Source of the DNA: Deltaproteobacteria bacterium
GTDB lineage: Bacteria; Myxococcota_A; UBA9160
Assembly: GCA_003520425.1 (NCBI GenBank)
Contig: DOUU01000429.1
Location: 10,568-24,813 of the forward strand
Length of the DNA stretch: 14,246 bases
Direction: 5' to 3'
The notes under the pieces are model-generated. The model worked only from the letters and a program-made list of their open reading frames with translations, made no database searches and was not told the origin of the DNA. Made by a program: the position numbers and the translations under genes. Shown piece after piece: positions 1 through 7,307 of the stretch (positions are counted from its first letter, which is position 1; the number at the start of each line of letters is the position of its first letter).

Positions 1-636
1 GAGCTCGTGGGATTCGGCGTGGGGGTGGTCGAGCGGGACAAGGTGATCGACGGCTCGACCGTTCGTGAAGGCGACGCTCTTGTGGGGATCGCTTCGAGCG
101 GCTGCCACAGCAACGGCTACTCGCTGATCCGGCAGATCCTCGAGCAGGCCGAGGCGTCCAAGGCGCTCGATTTTTTCGGGGAGTACCCGGAGCTCAACAC
201 CTCCCTCGCCGGCGCTCTGCTTGCGCCGACGCGCATCTACGTGAAGCCGCTGCTCAACTTGCTTCGCGATTTCACGGTGAACGGCATGGTTCACATCACA
301 GGCGGGGGCTTCGCGGGCAATGTGCCCCGCATCTTGCCAAAGGGCGTGCGGGCGCGGATCGACGTCGACTCCTGGCCGCGGCCCCCCATCTTCGGCGTGC
401 TTCAGCGGCACGGTGAGATCGCCGACGGCGAGATGCTTCGGGTCTTCAACTGCGGGATCGGAATGGTCCTCGTGGTGCCCCGGGAGCAGGTCGACGACAT
501 TCAGCAGCGGCTTCATTCCCTGGGAGAGCGGAGCTACCGGATCGGCGAGATCGAGCGGAAGGCCCCCGAGGACCCGCCCCTGCTCCTTGGCCCCCTGGCC
601 GCCCCGGGCGCCCCGTCGGCGTCGCGCGTGCGCTGA
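1..636 (+). CDS. purM: Phosphoribosylformylglycinamidine cyclo-ligase (AIR synthetase), C-terminal part, 5' end outside window
   Basis: PurM closes formylglycinamidine ribonucleotide to aminoimidazole ribonucleotide using ATP, the fifth step of purine synthesis, in the cytoplasm. The frame is open from the first base, so the N-terminal part lies upstream; about 211 of the usual ~345 residues are present. Family-specific stretches are clear: ASSGCHSNGYSLIR near the start, HITGGGFAGNVPRILP in the middle (the glycine-rich AIRS C-domain segment), and WPRPPIFGVLQ followed by EMLRVFNCGIGM. The C-terminus ends with a short Ala/Pro/Ser/Arg-rich tail (about 20 residues) that looks poorly conserved. 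Its TGA stop shares one base with the ATG of the next gene (TGATG), so the two are probably translated together. Identification is secure; only the missing N-terminus is unseen. Confidence 0.96.
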   Translation, partial: ELVGFGVGVVERDKVIDGSTVREGDALVGIASSGCHSNGYSLIRQILEQAEASKALDFFGEYPELNTSLAGALLAPTRIYVKPLLNLLRDFTVNGMVHITGGGFAGNVPRILPKGVRARIDVDSWPRPPIFGVLQRHGEIADGEMLRVFNCGIGMVLVVPREQVDDIQQRLHSLGERSYRIGEIERKAPEDPPLLLGPLAAPGAPSASRVR

Positions 637-2045
637 TGCGGGGGATGCGCGCACCGAACTCGACGGCCGGCCTTCGGGCCCGGCGCTGGGACGCCATCAT
701 CCTCGGCGGCGCGCTGCCTGGGCTGATCGCCGCCGCGCGACTCGGCATGGACGGCCAGCGCATCTTGGTCGTCGAGGAGGAAGGGGCGATGCGTCAGCAC
801 CCCGCGCTGCGCGAGCCTTTTCATCTCACGGGCTGCGGCAGCGGCGGCATCCTCGACGCGTGCTTGCGGGCTCTCACGGTTCCCCTGATTGATCGGAAGA
901 AGATCGAAGCCGACCCGGTCGCCTACCAGCTCGTGTTCCCGCACGCGCGCATGGACGTTGGCGATCCCCAGGCCACGGCCGATGAGCTCGTGTGCTGGGG
1001 ATTCGCGAAACCCGAGGAAGCGCGAGAGCTTGTCCGTGCGCTCCTGGAGGCGGCAGCGGCGGAGCGCGCGGCCATGCTCGAAGCCTCGGTGGTGCGCGCC
1101 GGAGGGCTTCGCGCCCTCGCCCGCGGAGCCACGACACCTCGGCCCGCGCGGCACGGACGCGGGCTCCCTCTCGAGGTGGCCGCACCGAGCCCGGCCCTCG
1201 CTCCGGTACTCGATGCACAGGTGCGCGCGCTCTCCCAGCTCTCGGAGTCGACTCCACCGCCGGAGGCCCGGGCACGCCTTCTCGGCAGCGTGCTGGAAGG
1301 CAGCTCCGCGTTTCTGTCGACGGCCGAGGGTGAGCTCCGCGGTCTGTTGCGCCGTCGCATCCAGGCGCTCTTCGGAGAGTTCCGGCAAGTGAGCGGCCGA
1401 TTCCAGCTCGTCGTCATGGGCAATGCTCCGGGAATCGCAGTGGAGGGGTCGCATGACGTGTGGCTTGGTCGCGTCCTGATCGTGAATGCTCCGCGGAGCG
1501 CCCTCGCCGCCGCGCTCGCGGATTCGGCAGGCGGGGGCCCCTCCTTTTTGGACGGAACGCCCCCCACCCGGCGCCGCGCCCGCGTTCTCTTGCGAGGACG
1601 CCGCTCGGTGTTGCCCGAGGGCATGGCGCGGCGGGTGGTCTGCGTGGGCGACCTCCGACAGCCGATGGAAGGGACGAACGTAATCACGCTGTGCGTCCAT
1701 CCCTCTCCGCAAGGCAGCGACCTGGTGGACCTCGTGGGGTCGTCCATCGTGCCGGAGGCTTCCACGAGCGCCGCTGAGGACCAGATCGAGGCGGCGGCGC
1801 GAGCCCTGATGCCGTTTTCCGAGGGTGTCCTCCGGCGCGAGCCCATCCGGGCCGTGCAGTGGGACGAGGACTGGCCCGGCGACCCGGCGCCTGGGGAGGG
1901 CTGGCCGGGCGATGCGGAGATCCGCGTCTCGTCCCGCCCCCCCATCTATGTGCTTCCCCGAGAGAGCGTGGCCTCCTTGGGCTTCGAGGGGGACGTGCTC
2001 CTCGGATGGCGCGCGGGGGACGTGATCCGTGCGGACGTCGCCTAG
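636..2045 (+). CDS. FAD/NAD(P)-binding Rossmann oxidoreductase-like protein, function unknown
   Basis: This 469-residue protein has an N-terminal dinucleotide-binding unit at residues 19-49: a hydrophobic strand, GGALPG, a helix, then ILVVEEE, where the acidic end of strand 2 would hold the ribose. This is the layout of phytoene-desaturase or amine-oxidase type flavoproteins, but the middle glycine of GxGxxG is Ala (G24, A26, G29). The C-terminal GFEGDVLLGWRAGD (from residue 449) resembles the last FAD-contacting motif of that superfamily. The central part matches no subfamily I can name, and substrate and reaction are unknown. A tryptophan-acidic stretch with WPGD twice lies near residues 412-427. 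No signal peptide or transmembrane helix is obvious. ATG 636 overlaps the purM stop by one base; ATG 645 is an alternative start. Coding status is well supported by frame length and coupling. Confidence 0.8.
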   Translation: MRGMRAPNSTAGLRARRWDAIILGGALPGLIAAARLGMDGQRILVVEEEGAMRQHPALREPFHLTGCGSGGILDACLRALTVPLIDRKKIEADPVAYQLVFPHARMDVGDPQATADELVCWGFAKPEEARELVRALLEAAAAERAAMLEASVVRAGGLRALARGATTPRPARHGRGLPLEVAAPSPALAPVLDAQVRALSQLSESTPPPEARARLLGSVLEGSSAFLSTAEGELRGLLRRRIQALFGEFRQVSGRFQLVVMGNAPGIAVEGSHDVWLGRVLIVNAPRSALAAALADSAGGGPSFLDGTPPTRRRARVLLRGRRSVLPEGMARRVVCVGDLRQPMEGTNVITLCVHPSPQGSDLVDLVGSSIVPEASTSAAEDQIEAAARALMPFSEGVLRREPIRAVQWDEDWPGDPAPGEGWPGDAEIRVSSRPPIYVLPRESVASLGFEGDVLLGWRAGDVIRADVA

Positions 2046-2158
2046 CGGCGGTTGCTCGCCCTCCCCGCCTGGGCTAAACCGAGGCGGTCGCTGGGGTTGG
2101 CGGCAACCGCCATCGCCCGGCATTCCCCCCGGACGCATCAGGGTCCAGTGAGGACGCC
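2046..2158 (+). promoter_or_regulatory. rpmB leader with inverted repeats and RBS
   Basis: This 113-nt spacer precedes a ribosomal protein gene. It holds an 8-nt inverted repeat, GGCGGTTG at 2047-2054 and CAACCGCC at 2104-2111. The second arm can instead form a local hairpin, GGTTG (2095-2099), GCGG loop, CAACC (2104-2108), so the two pairings exclude each other. A clear Shine-Dalgarno GAGG (2150-2153) sits 5 nt before the rpmB ATG. No convincing -35/-10 pair or T-rich terminator is visible. A leader role is an inference from the repeat layout only; short GC-rich repeats arise easily by chance. Confidence 0.3.
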
Positions 2159-2350
2159 ATGGCTCAGATCTGCGACGTCTGCGGCAAGCGCCCGTCCACG
2201 GGCCACAACGTGAGCCACTCCAACCGCAAGTCGCCGCGCCGATGGAACCTGAACCTCAAGGTGACACGCGCCCTCGTCAACGGTGCGGCCAAGCGGATCC
2301 GGGTCTGCACACGCTGCATTCGCTCCGGCCGCGTGATCAAGGTGGCCTGA
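2159..2350 (+). CDS. rpmB: 50S ribosomal protein L28, zinc-ribbon (C+) form
   Basis: This small 63-residue protein of the large ribosomal subunit matches bL28 throughout: MAQICDVCGKRPSTGHNVSHSN at the start, RRWNLNL in the middle, then RIRVCTRCIRSGRV. Two CxxC pairs (CDVC near residue 5, CTRC near residue 51) mark the zinc-binding form of L28; many bacteria also carry a cysteine-free copy used in zinc limitation, which cannot be judged here. The protein is shorter than the 78-residue E. coli form and like the short form of many other phyla. ATG 2159 has a GAGG Shine-Dalgarno 5 nt upstream. Its TGA stop (2348-2350) overlaps the probable CTG start of the downstream exporter. Confidence 0.97.
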   Translation: MAQICDVCGKRPSTGHNVSHSNRKSPRRWNLNLKVTRALVNGAAKRIRVCTRCIRSGRVIKVA

Positions 2351-4254
2351 CGCCGGGCCCGGAGGAAAACCCTTCGCCGCGGCGGTCTACCTTCGCGCTC
2401 TTCTCCCGCCTTCTCCTTTTCGCGCGTCCCTACGTGGGGGTGCTCGCGCTCGCGCTCACGTGCTCGCTCGCCTTCTCCGGCGCGCGGAACCTGCGCAACT
2501 ATCTCATCAAGCCCCTCCTCAACGAGGTGCTCGTTCCGGCCCAGGGCTCCGCCACCCCATCGGTCGCGCCGTCGCTGTGGCCTTCGCTCTTCGGGGGATC
2601 GAAGAAGCTGCAGATCGCCCACGCCGCGCCGGCCTCGCCCGAGGAGGGCGAGGCGCGCGCTCGCGTGCAACGAAAGGTGCAGGACGAGCTGCTCAAGATC
2701 GCGCTGGTCGGCCTTGTGCTCGTCTTGATCGTGCCGGTCGTGGAATTCGGCAAGAACTACCTGATTGAATACGCGCTCGGCCGAATCCTCGTGGATATCC
2801 AGGCTGCGGTCTGCAGCAAGGTCCTGACGCTCCCGCTCGGATTCCATCACGACACGACCCGCGGCGACACGATCTCCCGGACGCTGAACGACGTGGGACG
2901 GGCGCACCGCTCCCTGGACGTTCTGTTCACGGACGTCCTTCAATCCATCCTTGCCATCCTGGTGGGTGGCGTGATGCTGGTCTCCATCTCCTGGCAACTC
3001 ACGGTGGTGTGCCTCGTGGTCTTGCCTCCCGTGCTGACCATCGGGGGCGTCTACGGCGGGCGGATCCGAAAAAAGGCACGTCGCCGCCAAGAGCGCATGG
3101 GCGGGGTCACGCAACGACTGCTCGAGATCCTGGCTGGAATCAAGGTGATCAAGGCCTTTCGCGCCGAACGCGACGAAGAGCAATCGTTCCGCCGCGAGAA
3201 CCTGCATCTGTTCCGAACGACGATGCGCGTCGTGCGCAACCGAGTCACCGCCAAGGCGCTGATGGAAGCGCTCAACAACGGCTTCGCGGTCGGGCTGATG
3301 CTGGTGGGGACGCTGCTCGTGGCTCACGGCTGGTGGGGACTCACGGTTGGGGATCTGGCAGCGTTCTTATTCGTGATGCAGGCGGCCTATGCACCCACCA
3401 AGGACCTCTCGAAGGGCTGGACCGACCTCATGGATGCCGCGTCTTCCGCCGAGCGCTTCTTCGAGCTCGTCGACACGCCCTCGGAGACCCCGGACCCGCC
3501 GGACGCCGTGCAGATCGACGGCGTTCACCACGGCATCCGCTTTTCCAAGCTCTCCTTCTCCTACGGCCGGGAGCCTGTGCTTCAGGACTTCTCGCTCGAG
3601 GTCAAGGCCGGCGAAATGGTCGCGATTGTGGGTCGGACGGGCGCGGGCAAGACCACTCTCGCCGACCTCCTGCTGCGCTTCTACGACCCGGGCTCGGGCT
3701 CGATCGAAATCGATGGCGTGGACCTGCGGTGCATCTCCCGCGACTCGCTGCTGCAGCACGTCGCGGTGGTGACGCAGGAGCCTTTCCTGTTCGCGGGTAC
3801 GATCCGCGACAACATCCGCTACGGGCGCCGCGATGCTTCCGACGCGGAGGTGCTTGCCGCAGCGCGCGTCGCGCACGTCGACGAGTTCGTCGAAGTGCTG
3901 CCGGATGGCTATGACACCCAGGTCGGGGAGGTGGGCGTAAAGCTCTCCGGCGGTCAGCGCCAACGCGTGACCATCGCGCGGGCGATTCTCCGCAACCCCG
4001 CGATCCTGATCTTCGACGAGGCCACGAGCTCGCTCGATGCGAAGAGCGAACGCTACGTCCAAGAGGCGATCGACGCGCTGCTGGGCGGCCGCACGGTGTT
4101 CGTGATCGCACACCGACTCTCCACGGTCCGCCATGCCGACAAGATCGTCGTGCTCGAGAGCGGGATGGTGACCCGTGTGGGCACCCACGACGAGCTCATG
4201 GCATCGGACAACCTCTACCGCGAACTCGTGGGCCTCCAGACGCGCCAGGACTAG
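2347..4254 (+). CDS. msbA: MsbA-family lipid A/lipid exporter, ABC half-transporter with fused TMD and NBD
   Basis: From CTG 2347 this is 635 residues. The N-terminal half is a type I ABC exporter membrane domain with an elbow helix (FALFSRLLLFARPY, about 16-29), TM1 (30-46) and YLIKPLLNEVL, which parallels MsbA after TM1. A polar stretch at about 60-116 is much longer than the short MsbA TM1-TM2 loop. The ATPase domain is intact: Walker A GRTGAGKT (429-436), Q-loop Q477, signature LSGGQ (533-537), Walker B ILIFDE (553-558) and H-loop H589. As a homodimer it would flip lipid A-core or another lipid-linked product across the inner membrane. No ATG, GTG or TTG lies between the rpmB stop and the elbow helix. 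CTG 2347 overlaps that stop as CTGA and has AAGGTGG just upstream. ATG 2242, deep inside rpmB without a Shine-Dalgarno, and GTG 2434, which removes the elbow helix, fit less well. Exact substrate is unproven. Confidence 0.88.
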   Translation: MTPGPEENPSPRRSTFALFSRLLLFARPYVGVLALALTCSLAFSGARNLRNYLIKPLLNEVLVPAQGSATPSVAPSLWPSLFGGSKKLQIAHAAPASPEEGEARARVQRKVQDELLKIALVGLVLVLIVPVVEFGKNYLIEYALGRILVDIQAAVCSKVLTLPLGFHHDTTRGDTISRTLNDVGRAHRSLDVLFTDVLQSILAILVGGVMLVSISWQLTVVCLVVLPPVLTIGGVYGGRIRKKARRRQERMGGVTQRLLEILAGIKVIKAFRAERDEEQSFRRENLHLFRTTMRVVRNRVTAKALMEALNNGFAVGLMLVGTLLVAHGWWGLTVGDLAAFLFVMQAAYAPTKDLSKGWTDLMDAASSAERFFELVDTPSETPDPPDAVQIDGVHHGIRFSKLSFSYGREPVLQDFSLEVKAGEMVAIVGRTGAGKTTLADLLLRFYDPGSGSIEIDGVDLRCISRDSLLQHVAVVTQEPFLFAGTIRDNIRYGRRDASDAEVLAAARVAHVDEFVEVLPDGYDTQVGEVGVKLSGGQRQRVTIARAILRNPAILIFDEATSSLDAKSERYVQEAIDALLGGRTVFVIAHRLSTVRHADKIVVLESGMVTRVGTHDELMASDNLYRELVGLQTRQD

Positions 4255-4290
4255 CCAGACGGACCCTCGGGTCACGATGTGGCACGCATG

Positions 4291-4334
4291 GCTCTCACAA
4301 AGCGAGAGCGCGCGCGCTGCTCAAATCTCTTGAG
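4291..4334. terminator. Weak hairpins in the tail-to-tail intergenic region
   Basis: The 112 nt between the convergent exporter and ArnT-like genes contain GCTCTC (4291-4296) pairing with GAGAGC (4304-4309), and CTCAA (4320-4324) pairing with TTGAG (4330-4334). Neither is followed by a run of T on either strand, so they are not canonical intrinsic terminators. They could serve as bidirectional 3'-end structures or be chance. Confidence 0.2.
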
Positions 4335-4366
4335 AGTTGGAATCACGTGCCCGTCGTCGATTTGGA

Positions 4367-6079
4367 TCATGAGGAGGGCGAGGCAGGGCCGAGCAGCAGG
4401 AGGTCATCGTCCAGCGGGCGCGGCCACTCGAGTACGATCTTGGCCCCCGCGGGCATCCCCCGCTCCTTGAGCCGCGAGCGCAGCACCATGAGGTAGGCAC
4501 CTCGGTCCGCGTGCTCGAGGAGGAAGCGCGACGCCGAACCCGAATCGACGAACATCGGCACCACATCGCGGCGAAGCACCCAGTTCGCGGCGAAGTCGAT
4601 GCCGCCATAGTCGGCGAGCGGCGCGTCGCCGACCAGCTCTCCCACCCGCTCGACAAAGGTCCGCGTCTCGAGGCTGGGTTCCAGGGCGGGTCCAAGCGCA
4701 CGGGTGCGGAACAGCGTGTAGGCGATCATCACGAGCGCAAGACCCAGGCCACGGCGCTCGATGGTCGCGCCGCAGAGCGTCGCGAGCGAGCCCAAAAAAC
4801 CTGCGACTCCAAGCGCCCCGGCAAGTGCGAGAAGACGCCCTTGGGTCATGAGCGCAACCTTCCAGAACTCGACCCCCCACCGCTTGCTCTCGACCTCGGG
4901 CAGGAGATAGGTCGGATCTGCACCCACAAACGCGGCGATGGCGCCGGCCACCACGAGCAAGGAGCCGAGAGCACCCACCACCCCCGCTCCGACGAGCAGG
5001 GGCTCTGTGAGCCAGCCGCGGAGCCGCAGCGGGTTTTGCGCGCTGGCGGGGCGGCGGCGCAGGTCTGCAAACAGGCGTCCCACGAGGAGCGCGCCCCCCG
5101 GAAAGAGCGGGAGCAGATAGAGCTGGCGCTTGGCCGGGAAAAACGAGAGCAGAAGGTACGAGCCCACGAGCCAGGCGAGAGGGAGCGCATCTCCACGCGC
5201 CAGGGGACGCCGCAGGGGCCAGGGAAGCGCGGCGAACGCCGCCGGCAGAAACAGCGTCCAGGGCAGGAAGCGGGTCGGGTACACGTGCGCGTACATCGAC
5301 CAGGGCTGCACGTGGTCGACATGCCCGAGGGGATGCCCCACGGCGTGGTGCAAGACGATGATGTCGAGATAACCCGTCCCGGCGTGCAGTCCCGCCGCGA
5401 GGAGCCAGAGCGCCGCGGGAGCGAAGGCTACGGCAAGCGCAAGGGCCCATGAGGGCGATGCCAGCGTCCGGGTGCGACCCTCGAGAACGCGCGCCAGGAG
5501 CACCGCGACCCCAGGGATGGCGAGCGCGATGGGGCCCTTCACGAGCACGCCGAAGCCGGCAGAGAGACAGCCCAGCGCGAAGAAGATCCAGGCACGAGAG
5601 CCGCCGATCTTTTGGGACTCTTCGTCGCCCCGCACATAGAAGTACACCGCAAGCGTGGTGAAACCCGTGAGGAAGGCGTCGAGGTTGGCGCGCCCGGTGA
5701 GGATGTAGAACATGGACGAGGTTGCGAGCACGACCGTAGCGGCCAAACCGCCGGCTTCCCCGTAGAAGCGGCGACCGATGCCGAAGGTTGCGAGCAGCGC
5801 AATCGTCGAGCCGAGAACCGAGGGGAGAAAGGAGGCCAGGGGAAGCTTCACACCGATTCGCTGGGCGACCGCCGCCGCCCAAAAGAAGCCGGGCGGCTTG
5901 TCGCTGTACACGTGGTCATTGAGGCGCGGGACCAGCCAGTCGCCTCCCGGTTCGGCCATGACGCGGCTCACCTCGGTGTAGCGGTTTTCGTCGATGTGCA
6001 CGCAGTCCGTGCCGCTTGCCATGGCAAGGCAGAACGCCAGCGCCGCTGCGACGAGGCCCGCCATTCGCCAGCCCTGCAT
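4367..6079 (-). CDS. ArnT-like GT-C glycosyltransferase (PMT/GT83 family), inner membrane
   Basis: This 570-residue multi-spanning protein has the hallmarks of the ArnT/PMT clan, which moves a sugar from a polyprenyl-phosphate donor to an acceptor on the periplasmic face. An N-terminal TM helix is followed by IDENRYTEVSRVM (about 29-41), whose acidic pair is the expected catalytic site in the first periplasmic loop, and by YSDKPPGFFW, the family DKPP motif. Many hydrophobic helices follow, with TGRANLDAFLT and FFPAKRQLYLLPLFPG as further family segments, then a soluble C-terminal domain of about 100 residues. ArnT itself adds aminoarabinose to lipid A; whether this protein uses that or another sugar cannot be read here. 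The adjacent GT4 and sugar kinase, and the facing exporter, suggest a surface glycolipid. ATG 6079 has AGAGGAGG at 6098-6091, 11 nt upstream; ATG 6064 (residue 6) is an alternative. It lies 20 nt after the GHMP kinase stop. Confidence 0.85.
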   Translation of the reverse strand: MQGWRMAGLVAAALAFCLAMASGTDCVHIDENRYTEVSRVMAEPGGDWLVPRLNDHVYSDKPPGFFWAAAVAQRIGVKLPLASFLPSVLGSTIALLATFGIGRRFYGEAGGLAATVVLATSSMFYILTGRANLDAFLTGFTTLAVYFYVRGDEESQKIGGSRAWIFFALGCLSAGFGVLVKGPIALAIPGVAVLLARVLEGRTRTLASPSWALALAVAFAPAALWLLAAGLHAGTGYLDIIVLHHAVGHPLGHVDHVQPWSMYAHVYPTRFLPWTLFLPAAFAALPWPLRRPLARGDALPLAWLVGSYLLLSFFPAKRQLYLLPLFPGGALLVGRLFADLRRRPASAQNPLRLRGWLTEPLLVGAGVVGALGSLLVVAGAIAAFVGADPTYLLPEVESKRWGVEFWKVALMTQGRLLALAGALGVAGFLGSLATLCGATIERRGLGLALVMIAYTLFRTRALGPALEPSLETRTFVERVGELVGDAPLADYGGIDFAANWVLRRDVVPMFVDSGSASRFLLEHADRGAYLMVLRSRLKERGMPAGAKIVLEWPRPLDDDLLLLGPASPSS

Positions 6080-6099
6080 CCCGCGCCCCCCCTCCTCTG

Positions 6100-7164
6100 C
6101 TATTCCCGGCCGCCGGAGTGAAGCGTGACCGGGGAGCAGCGTACGCCGAGCTCGGACTCAAGCCGCGCGGCGAGGAGTGCGCGCTCTTCTGGCCCCCGGG
6201 CCACCAGCTGTGCGCAACCGTCGCCCTGCGATCCCACGCCCTTGCCGCCGAAAGCGAGCTCGCGAAGCGCGGCGTGGCCGAGGGTCGCGTGGAGCCGCGG
6301 TGCCCGCAGCTCCTCCGGGCACGCGGGCGCCACGGAGGCGTCGAAGAGCGCCTGCGCCTCGGTCATGAGTTCGCCGAGGGCGCGTGCGTCGCCTGCGCGC
6401 ACGATCGCCCGCGCCCGGACGAGAAGCTCTGCGTTGCGGAGACCGAGCGCCTCGCGCACCGCGGCCGCACGAGCACCCTTTGTGCGGGGAAAGCACGCGT
6501 TCAAATCCCTCAGGATCCGGCGCGTGTCCTTGGCTTGGCACAGGTCGACCACCAGCAAAAAGAGCGTCTCGCGCGGCGAGAGGGGTTCGATCTCGAGCTT
6601 CGGCCCATCAAACTGAAGGAAGAGCGGCCTTTGGCCGAATGCGCAGATCTGGTCCATGCGGCCACACTCGGATCCTGAGCGACGCTCACCCGCGTAGGCG
6701 AGCTCCATCTCGCCCCGGACCCCCAACCCGAGGCCATACACCTGGTTGAAGGCGCGCGCCACGAGCACGCACAGCGCCGCGGAGCTCGCGAGGCCCCTCC
6801 CCATGGGCAAGTCTGCGCGCACCGCGATGCGCAGTCCCTTCACCGGATGGCGAAGGCTGACCTCCGCGGCCACGCCAGCGGCATAGCTGAAGAACTCTCC
6901 GCGTCTCGCGGCAGCATCGAGAGCGCGAGGCTGTGCCGGAAGACACAAGGGTCCGGCGCGAGTCCCGTCGGGGAGATCGCTCACAATTTCAAATGCGTCG
7001 CTCGCCTCCTCGGCGCGAGCGAAGAGCCCCTGATCCGTTCCGGTAACGAGACAATAGCCCGGCGCAATCGACGGATCGCGCGCGCGATAGAGCGCGGCCC
7101 AATCGGAGTGCTCTCCGAACAAGCACAGACGGCCAGGGACAAAAATCGGCGCGGTGGTGCTCAT
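6100..7164 (-). CDS. GHMP-family sugar kinase, substrate unknown
   Basis: This 354-residue cytoplasmic ATP-dependent small-molecule kinase belongs to the galactokinase/homoserine/mevalonate/phosphomevalonate superfamily. Motif 1 is PGRLCLFGEHSDW (10-22), the counterpart of galactokinase PGRVNLIGEHTDY. Motif 2, the ATP-phosphate loop, is PMGRGLASSAAL (120-131). CGRMDQ (167-172) matches the galactokinase segment carrying the catalytic Asp (here D171). Motif 3 is GGKGVGSQGDGCAQ (306-319), where a Ser-Gln-Gly-Asp string replaces the usual glycine run. Phosphorylating a free sugar for nucleotide-sugar synthesis would fit the flanking glycosyltransferases, but galactokinase identity is not claimed. 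A longer open frame reaches 7560, but its first part overlaps the GT4 gene and lacks motifs; ATG 7164 lies nine residues before motif 1, as expected. The Shine-Dalgarno is weak. Confidence 0.85.
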   Translation of the reverse strand: MSTTAPIFVPGRLCLFGEHSDWAALYRARDPSIAPGYCLVTGTDQGLFARAEEASDAFEIVSDLPDGTRAGPLCLPAQPRALDAAARRGEFFSYAAGVAAEVSLRHPVKGLRIAVRADLPMGRGLASSAALCVLVARAFNQVYGLGLGVRGEMELAYAGERRSGSECGRMDQICAFGQRPLFLQFDGPKLEIEPLSPRETLFLLVVDLCQAKDTRRILRDLNACFPRTKGARAAAVREALGLRNAELLVRARAIVRAGDARALGELMTEAQALFDASVAPACPEELRAPRLHATLGHAALRELAFGGKGVGSQGDGCAQLVARGPEERALLAARLESELGVRCSPVTLHSGGRE

Positions 7165-7283
7165 CGAAGCAGCTCTTGCCGGAGGCTCGTCTGTCGCAGG
7201 CTTGCGTCTGTGCCGGACGGGACGCGGAGCGCCGGGAGGGGCTCTCCAAAGCTTCCCGAGGAAGAACGAATCCGTCTCGGCAT
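7161..7283 (-). CDS. Possible 40-residue ORF between GT4 and GHMP kinase (doubtful)
   Basis: The 143-nt spacer between the GT4 stop and the kinase start contains an ATG-started frame of 40 codons, rich in Arg, Ser and Leu, whose TGA overlaps the kinase ATG as ATGA. It lies in the same frame as the GT4 gene, directly after that gene's TGA. No Shine-Dalgarno is evident before ATG 7283. By my hand count 27 of 40 third positions are G or C, which looks low for this GC-rich region and argues against real coding. It could be a coupling leader peptide, a decayed GT4 tail or chance. No domain is recognisable. Confidence 0.15.
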   Translation of the reverse strand: MPRRIRSSSGSFGEPLPALRVPSGTDASLRQTSLRQELLR

Positions 7284-7307
7284 GGCAGCCGCGCCGACCC
7301 TCGATGC

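Noticed and set aside
2052..2079. Possible sigma70 promoter (TTGCTC, 16 nt, CTAAAC) before rpmB
   Set aside because: Both hexamers match the consensus poorly, so it is not distinguishable from background.
534..2138. 534-codon - strand frame opposite purM and the flavoprotein gene
   Set aside because: Low-complexity Arg/Gly/His/Pro-rich product without motifs, antisense to two supported genes; long antisense frames are expected at this GC content.
2164..4275. Two - strand frames (387 and 302 codons) opposite rpmB and the ABC exporter
   Set aside because: Antisense to rpmB and an intact ABC exporter; products are His/Asp/Arg-rich and show no domain.
4321..4366. tRNA-like segment with a TTGGAATCAC string near the tail-to-tail junction
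   Set aside because: No acceptor stem, anticodon arm or proper T-arm can be folded around it.
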